A DNA stretch of 10,759 nucleotides from JBHGBB01 sp041946755 (GTDB lineage Bacteria > UBP4 > UBA4092 > JAOAEQ01): positions 1 to 10,759 of the forward strand of contig JBHGBB010000135.1 of NCBI GenBank assembly GCA_041946755.1, read 5' to 3'. A model generated the notes under the pieces. The model was not told where the DNA came from and made no database searches. It saw nothing but the letters and a program-made list of their open reading frames with translations. Position 1 is the stretch's first letter. Each line of letters starts with the position of its first letter. The translations under genes and the position numbers were made by a program. Below, piece by piece: positions 7,631 to 10,759 of this stretch.

Positions 7631-7663
7631 GTTGAATTATACGCCATTGGCGTATAATTCAAC
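7631..7663. repeat. Perfect 15-bp inverted repeat (palindrome B)
   Basis: The arms 7631-7645 and 7649-7663 are fully complementary around ATT. Ends (GTTGAA and TTCAAC) and centre (CCATTGG) are identical to palindrome A, and total length is the same. The seven variable arm positions differ at five places, each compensated on the other arm. Confidence 0.9.
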
Positions 7664-7684
7664 TTGACTGATTTATGACTCCGA

Positions 7685-7723
7685 ATTATAACCCGAATTG
7701 CTCCGACCAATTCGGGTTATAAT
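7685..7723. repeat. Perfect 16-bp inverted repeat (palindrome C)
   Basis: ATTATAACCCGAATTG (7685-7700) and its exact complement (7708-7723) flank CTCCGAC. No T-run follows. It shares only the GAATTATA word with palindrome B. Confidence 0.9.
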
Positions 7724-7743
7724 CCGCTTAATATACCGGCGCA

Positions 7744-7774
7744 GGAACGAGGCTGTTCCGAACAGCCTCGCTCC
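7744..7774. repeat. GC-rich inverted repeat (palindrome D)
   Basis: CGAGGCTGTT (7748-7757) and AACAGCCTCG (7761-7770) flank CCG. The stem is extended past one A/C mismatch by GGA (7744-7746) with TCC (7772-7774). It is GC-richer than its surroundings and marks the last palindrome before the AT-rich cas block. Confidence 0.8.
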
Positions 7775-7899
7775 AACCCCGGTGATTGCTATCATAGACT
7801 AGAAATTTAAAAAAGATAAAATGATTGAATACTTAGAATAATTAACCTTATGTCTTGGGTATTAAGTACAGTAGACCCTTATCTAAAATCACTTTTCTC

Positions 7900-7928
7900 T
7901 TGCCAAAATTCATAAAGAGTTGTAAAAT
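7900..7928 (+). promoter_or_regulatory. Probable promoter of the cas operon
   Basis: TTGCCA (7900-7905, 5 of 6 matches), a 17-nt spacer and TAAAAT (7923-7928, 5 of 6 matches) give a good sigma-70-type promoter. The predicted leader before the cas8b ATG at 8008 is about 70 nt. No other gene lies between, so cas8b is probably the first gene of the transcript. Confidence 0.6.
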
Positions 7929-8007
7929 CACAAGGAGAAATTATTACTGGTAAACTAAATAATTATACTATTCTTTTAAGAAGTTAATCGTAGATACGGA
8001 GTTGATT

Positions 8008-9717
8008 ATGCTTTCCGCTATAAAAGATATTGGTAATTTAGTTTCTGAAAAATCTTGGACCAATACAAAACTTATAGAAGGGAAAATTATATCCATTTTG
8101 ATTGACCCTGAGAAGGAATCTTATATGGGTATAGACATCGAAGACTTCGATTCAACAAAAACAAATCTTTATCTTTATAAATCAGGTTCATCTAAAGGTA
8201 ATGTATCATCTCCATTTTGTCCACTCACTGAACCACAAAAAACATACAAGAAAATTGAAGGATGGATGAAACAATGTGATGATCTAGAAAATATAGTTGA
8301 TACTGACAAGTTAATCATTGGTAAAATTATTGAGATTCTTAATGCTCAAAAGGGAAAAATTATCGCAGAGCTAGATGCAAAGACCGTAGATATATCTAAA
8401 AAGGTCAGTAAATTCCTAACGTTAAAATTAGATGGAAAATATTTAGGTGCATACAAGATATTCGATAAATGTCTAGAACGTTTTGATGAGGTAAAGAAGA
8501 AAAGGTCTGCCAGTACAGGAGTGTGTTCTATATGCAGTATATCTGGAAAAGAAGTATCAGGGAAAACAGATGTTTTCAGGTTTTATACCATAGATAAACC
8601 AGGATTTATTACAGGTGGTTTTGAAGAGTCAGAGGCATGGAAAAACTATCCTGTTTGTGGAGATTGTAAAACGTTATTGGAAAAAGGGAGACAGTTTATC
8701 GATACAAAACTCTTTTTTAAATTTTATGGATTAGGATACAGCTTAATACCTCGCATATTGATTAGTAATAATAATGAGTTGGAAGAAATTCTCGATATTC
8801 TATCGGACTCTACTAAGGTAGTTAGTCTAAAAGAGCGGTTAAAAAAGAAGATTACTAATGATGAAAATGAAATCCTAGAATATCTTTCAGAAAAAAAAGA
8901 TATACTTACACTCAATTTTCTATTCTTACAAAAGCAACAAAGCGCTGAAAGGATTTTGTTGTTAATTGAAGATGTTTTCCCTTCACGGATTAAAAATATC
9001 TTCGATGCAAAAGATTATATTGATAAAATCTTTGAAAATGATTTTGAACATGGATTTAATTTTGGTACGATAAGAACATTTTTCTCTAAATCTGATGAAA
9101 ACAAAAGAGAAAGTGACCTAAATAAATATTTTCTTGAGATAGTAGATAGTGTTTTTAAAGGAAGAAAGCTTAATTTATCATTTCTAACAACATTTCATAT
9201 GGCTGTTATTAGGAAGGAATTCGTAAGCGACGGATATTTTAGTTTCAGAGTAAAAGATGCATTGATGAACATCCTATTTTTTGAATATCTTAATTTAATA
9301 ATCTTTAAGGAGGTGGAAATAATGGAAGAAAATATCTTTTCCAGTGTGTTTACTCGTTATGGGAAAACTTTCGGGTCTTCTGCAAAACGGGGGATTTTCT
9401 TGTTGGGTAGCCTCACTCAATTGCTTTTACAAAAACAGTGGAGCGATAGAGACGCAAAGCCTTTTATGAAAAAACTTAAAGGGTTAAAGATGGGTGAAAA
9501 GGATATAAAAGCACTCTTACCAGAAGTCCAAAATAAGCTCGAAGAATATGATTCCTTTGATAAAGGGAAGAAACAAATTGCATCAGAGATTTCTAATTAT
9601 TTACTGGATGCAGGTAATGAATGGAAAATGTCTACCGATGAGATAAACTTCTATTTTGCCTGTGGGATGAATTTAGCAGATAAAATAGCTGATATTGTTT
9701 ATTCAAAAACCAATTAA
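8008..9717 (+). CDS. cas8b: Type I-B CRISPR Cascade large subunit Cas8b (Csh1/TM1802 family)
   Basis: A 569-residue protein recognised as the large subunit of the type I-B interference complex, which in this family helps recognise the PAM and target DNA and is needed for Cas3 recruitment. The diagnostic zinc-ribbon region has CSIC (Cys173, Cys176), then the family stretch FYTIDKPGFITGG, then CGDC (Cys217, Cys220) and FYGLGYSLIPRIL. The C-terminal helical domain carries FLLGSLTQLLLQKQW and the PFMKKLKGL region. The length is normal for Csh1. The ATG at 8008 is chosen because GGAG (7998-8001) sits 6 nt before it; a TTG at 8002 lies too close to that site. It is followed after 13 nt by cas7. Codon use is AT-rich with AGA/AGG arginine, unlike the genes to the left. 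The 3' part contains an internal in-frame start for Cas11. Confidence 0.93.
   Translation: MLSAIKDIGNLVSEKSWTNTKLIEGKIISILIDPEKESYMGIDIEDFDSTKTNLYLYKSGSSKGNVSSPFCPLTEPQKTYKKIEGWMKQCDDLENIVDTDKLIIGKIIEILNAQKGKIIAELDAKTVDISKKVSKFLTLKLDGKYLGAYKIFDKCLERFDEVKKKRSASTGVCSICSISGKEVSGKTDVFRFYTIDKPGFITGGFEESEAWKNYPVCGDCKTLLEKGRQFIDTKLFFKFYGLGYSLIPRILISNNNELEEILDILSDSTKVVSLKERLKKKITNDENEILEYLSEKKDILTLNFLFLQKQQSAERILLLIEDVFPSRIKNIFDAKDYIDKIFENDFEHGFNFGTIRTFFSKSDENKRESDLNKYFLEIVDSVFKGRKLNLSFLTTFHMAVIRKEFVSDGYFSFRVKDALMNILFFEYLNLIIFKEVEIMEENIFSSVFTRYGKTFGSSAKRGIFLLGSLTQLLLQKQWSDRDAKPFMKKLKGLKMGEKDIKALLPEVQNKLEEYDSFDKGKKQIASEISNYLLDAGNEWKMSTDEINFYFACGMNLADKIADIVYSKTN
9307..9315 (+). promoter_or_regulatory. 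Internal Shine-Dalgarno for cas11 within cas8b
   Basis: AAGGAGGTG, complementary over nine bases to the 3' end of 16S rRNA, ends 6 nt before an in-frame ATG (8 nt from GGAGG to ATG). It is stronger than the site in front of cas8b itself and comparable to the AAGGAGG before cas7. Confidence 0.85.
9322..9717 (+). CDS. cas11: Cas11b small subunit, internally translated from the 3' part of cas8b
   Basis: An in-frame ATG at 9322, behind a near-perfect Shine-Dalgarno, would yield a 131-residue, mainly helical protein identical to the C-terminal domain of Cas8b (starting MEENIFSSVF). In type I-B, I-C and I-D systems the small subunit is known to come from independent translation inside the large-subunit gene, and the product is a helical protein of roughly this size that lines the Cascade belly alongside the Cas7 backbone and stabilises the DNA strands. 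Seen here: the ribosome binding site, spacing, frame, size and location all fit. Inferred: that it is translated and assembles in several copies per complex. The purine-rich site spans codons for KEVE, a stretch whose sequence may be constrained by both roles. No separate cas11 gene is visible. Confidence 0.83.
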   Translation: MEENIFSSVFTRYGKTFGSSAKRGIFLLGSLTQLLLQKQWSDRDAKPFMKKLKGLKMGEKDIKALLPEVQNKLEEYDSFDKGKKQIASEISNYLLDAGNEWKMSTDEINFYFACGMNLADKIADIVYSKTN

Positions 9718-9730
9718 AGGAGGATGAGTT

Positions 9731-10645
9731 ATGTCAGAATTAGTTAAAAACCGTTCTGAGATTTTGTTTCTATACGATGTAAAAGATGCCAATCCTAATG
9801 GCGACCCAGTTGACGAAAATAAGCCGCGTATTGATGAGGAAACGGGAATGAATATTGTAACTGATGTAAGGTTGAAAAGAACCATTAGGGATTATTTGTT
9901 TGAATATAAAAAGAAAGATGTTTTTGTTCGAGAAATAAGGGATGACAAAGGTAATTTAAAAACAAAAGAGGATAGATTGAAAGATTTCGATAATGATCCA
10001 CAAAAAGTAATTCAAAATTGTCTCGATATAAGGCTTTTCGGCGCTACAACTGCAGTGGAAGATAAGACCATGGCGCTGACAGGTCCAGTTCAATTTAAAT
10101 ATGGAAGATCGTTGCATAAGGTTGACCTAACCTATGTAAAAGGTACCACAGTTATGCCTTCAGGTGCGGAAAGAAAACAAGGGACTTTTACGGAAAGATA
10201 TATCCTACCATATTCGCTGATTGCTTTTTATGGTGTAGTAAATGAAAACGCTGCTCAACAGCAAGGTATTCAGCTTCTGGAAGAAGATATTTCTTTGATG
10301 CTTGAAGGAATCTGGAATGGTACAAAAAACCTCATCTCCGGCTCTAAATTCGGGCAAATGCCAAGACTGCTTATACAGGTAATATATAAAACAGGAAATT
10401 TCTATATCGGAGAACTTGACCGACGAATAGCTCTACAAACGGACAAAAATCACGAAGCTATCCGTGATATTTCAGAGGTTACAATAAATATCTCAAATCT
10501 TGTTAAAACGTTAAAAGACTATAAAGATAAAATTGAGAAAATAAGAGTAAAAACAGATGAAAAGATTGTTTATTTCAAAGATGGTCAGAAGGTTCTTTTA
10601 AGTGATGCCTTAAAACCCATATCTGTGGAAGATATTATTTTTTAA
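9731..10645 (+). CDS. cas7: Type I-B Cascade backbone subunit Cas7 (Csh2)
   Basis: A 304-residue RAMP-fold protein of the Csh2/DevR branch of Cas7, which polymerises along the crRNA spacer to form the Cascade backbone. Family signatures are NPNGDP (21-26), TDVRLKRTIRDYL (44-56), LDIRLFGA (98-105), LTGPVQFKYGRSLHKV (about 117-131), GTFTERYILPYSLIAF (151-166) and KFGQMPRLLIQV (206-217). The length is normal. A textbook AAGGAGG (9717-9723) overlaps the stop of cas8b and stands 7 nt before the ATG, so translation is coupled or closely linked. It is followed after 12 nt by cas5. The C-terminal tail from about residue 255 is lysine-rich and less conserved in appearance. Confidence 0.95.
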   Translation: MSELVKNRSEILFLYDVKDANPNGDPVDENKPRIDEETGMNIVTDVRLKRTIRDYLFEYKKKDVFVREIRDDKGNLKTKEDRLKDFDNDPQKVIQNCLDIRLFGATTAVEDKTMALTGPVQFKYGRSLHKVDLTYVKGTTVMPSGAERKQGTFTERYILPYSLIAFYGVVNENAAQQQGIQLLEEDISLMLEGIWNGTKNLISGSKFGQMPRLLIQVIYKTGNFYIGELDRRIALQTDKNHEAIRDISEVTINISNLVKTLKDYKDKIEKIRVKTDEKIVYFKDGQKVLLSDALKPISVEDIIF

Positions 10646-10657
10646 AAAGGGGATATC

Positions 10658-10759
10658 ATGAAAATTTTGGTTTTTGATATCTGGGGCGACCTTGGACATT
10701 TCCGAAAGTTCTATACTACTACTTCGCCCCTTAGTTTTTCATTTCCGCCACCATCTTCT
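10658..10759 (+). CDS. cas5: Type I-B Cas5 (N-terminal 34 codons only)
   Basis: The window ends 34 codons into this gene. The visible start, MKILVFDIWGDLGHFRKFY followed by TTTSPLSFSFPPPSS, is the conserved N-terminus of Cas5 of the Csh/type I-B class (the family pattern is a beta strand, WG-D-aHFRk-yttTSPl-fPp). Cas5 caps the 5' handle of the crRNA in Cascade. The ATG is preceded by AAAGGGGA (about 10646-10653), a usable Shine-Dalgarno, and the 12-nt gap from cas7 indicates the same operon. The usual next genes, cas3, cas4, cas1 and cas2, would lie beyond the window. Confidence 0.93.
   Translation, partial: MKILVFDIWGDLGHFRKFYTTTSPLSFSFPPPSS

Larger units (their letters stand above)
7225..8007. 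other. Gene-free spacer rich in inverted repeats
   Basis: No convincing open reading frame is present. Six inverted repeats between 7289 and 7774 are listed separately. TATCCTAAC followed by TCCTGATA occurs twice (7233-7263 and 7391-7428). The last 200 nt are AT-rich and hold the probable promoter of the cas operon. No CRISPR repeats, tRNA or trace of a cas6 gene was seen. Confidence 0.7.

Noticed and set aside
7289..7723. Intrinsic terminators at palindromes A, B and C
   Set aside because: The stems are strong, but none is followed by a T-run on either strand, so no standard terminator is supported.
7811..7870. Remnant of cas6 in the AT-rich stretch before cas8b
   Set aside because: Frames are broken by frequent stops and no Cas6 glycine-rich motif is seen.
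7932..7980. Short leader peptide after an AAGGAG before cas8b
   Set aside because: No ATG, GTG or TTG follows at a suitable distance. Only an ATT would start a 14-codon frame, and the site lies at or near the predicted transcription start.
8002..8007. TTG start for cas8b at 8002
   Set aside because: GGAG at 7998-8001 would touch the codon. The ATG at 8008 has correct spacing.

Overview
The window looks like a chromosomal segment of an uncultured bacterium. I cannot name the lineage. The dense short repeats, several of them read through in frame inside genes, and the form of the AddAB-like proteins resemble what is seen in candidate-phylum and FCB-type genomes, but that placement is a guess. 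Two compositions are visible. Positions 1 to about 7800 have intermediate GC, with CGG/CGA arginine and ATC/GAT-rich codons. From about 7800 onward the sequence is clearly AT-richer, uses AGA/AGG arginine and has stronger ribosome binding sites.

The left part (1-5712, minus strand) encodes a double-strand-break repair helicase-nuclease pair. The upstream gene is an AddA/RecB-like UvrD helicase with a C-terminal PD-(D/E)XK nuclease (2572-5712). It is followed by an AddB-like partner (2401 down to the window edge, 3' end missing). A 170-base spacer holding a large imperfect palindrome and a heptamer repeat separates the two. Divergent from them is an unrecognised 428-residue protein (5938-7224), whose middle is built of four in-frame 33-bp units of a palindromic dispersed repeat.

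From 7225 to 8007 there is no gene. This stretch holds at least six inverted repeats. Two of them share an identical 33-nt architecture with compensated differences in the arms. It separates the GC-richer block from the AT-rich CRISPR block.

The right part (8008-10759, plus strand) is the start of a type I-B CRISPR-Cas effector operon: cas8b (csh1/TM1802 family), cas7 (csh2) and the first 34 codons of cas5. Inside the 3' end of cas8b is a near-perfect Shine-Dalgarno followed by an in-frame ATG at 9322. This predicts separate translation of a 131-residue Cas11 small subunit. With it the operon encodes the large, small, backbone and Cas5 subunits of a Cascade complex. No cas6, adaptation genes, cas3 or CRISPR array lies within the window.

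Recurring themes are heptanucleotide tandem repeats (four places, always pyrimidine-rich on the plus strand) and palindromes, found both inside and between genes.
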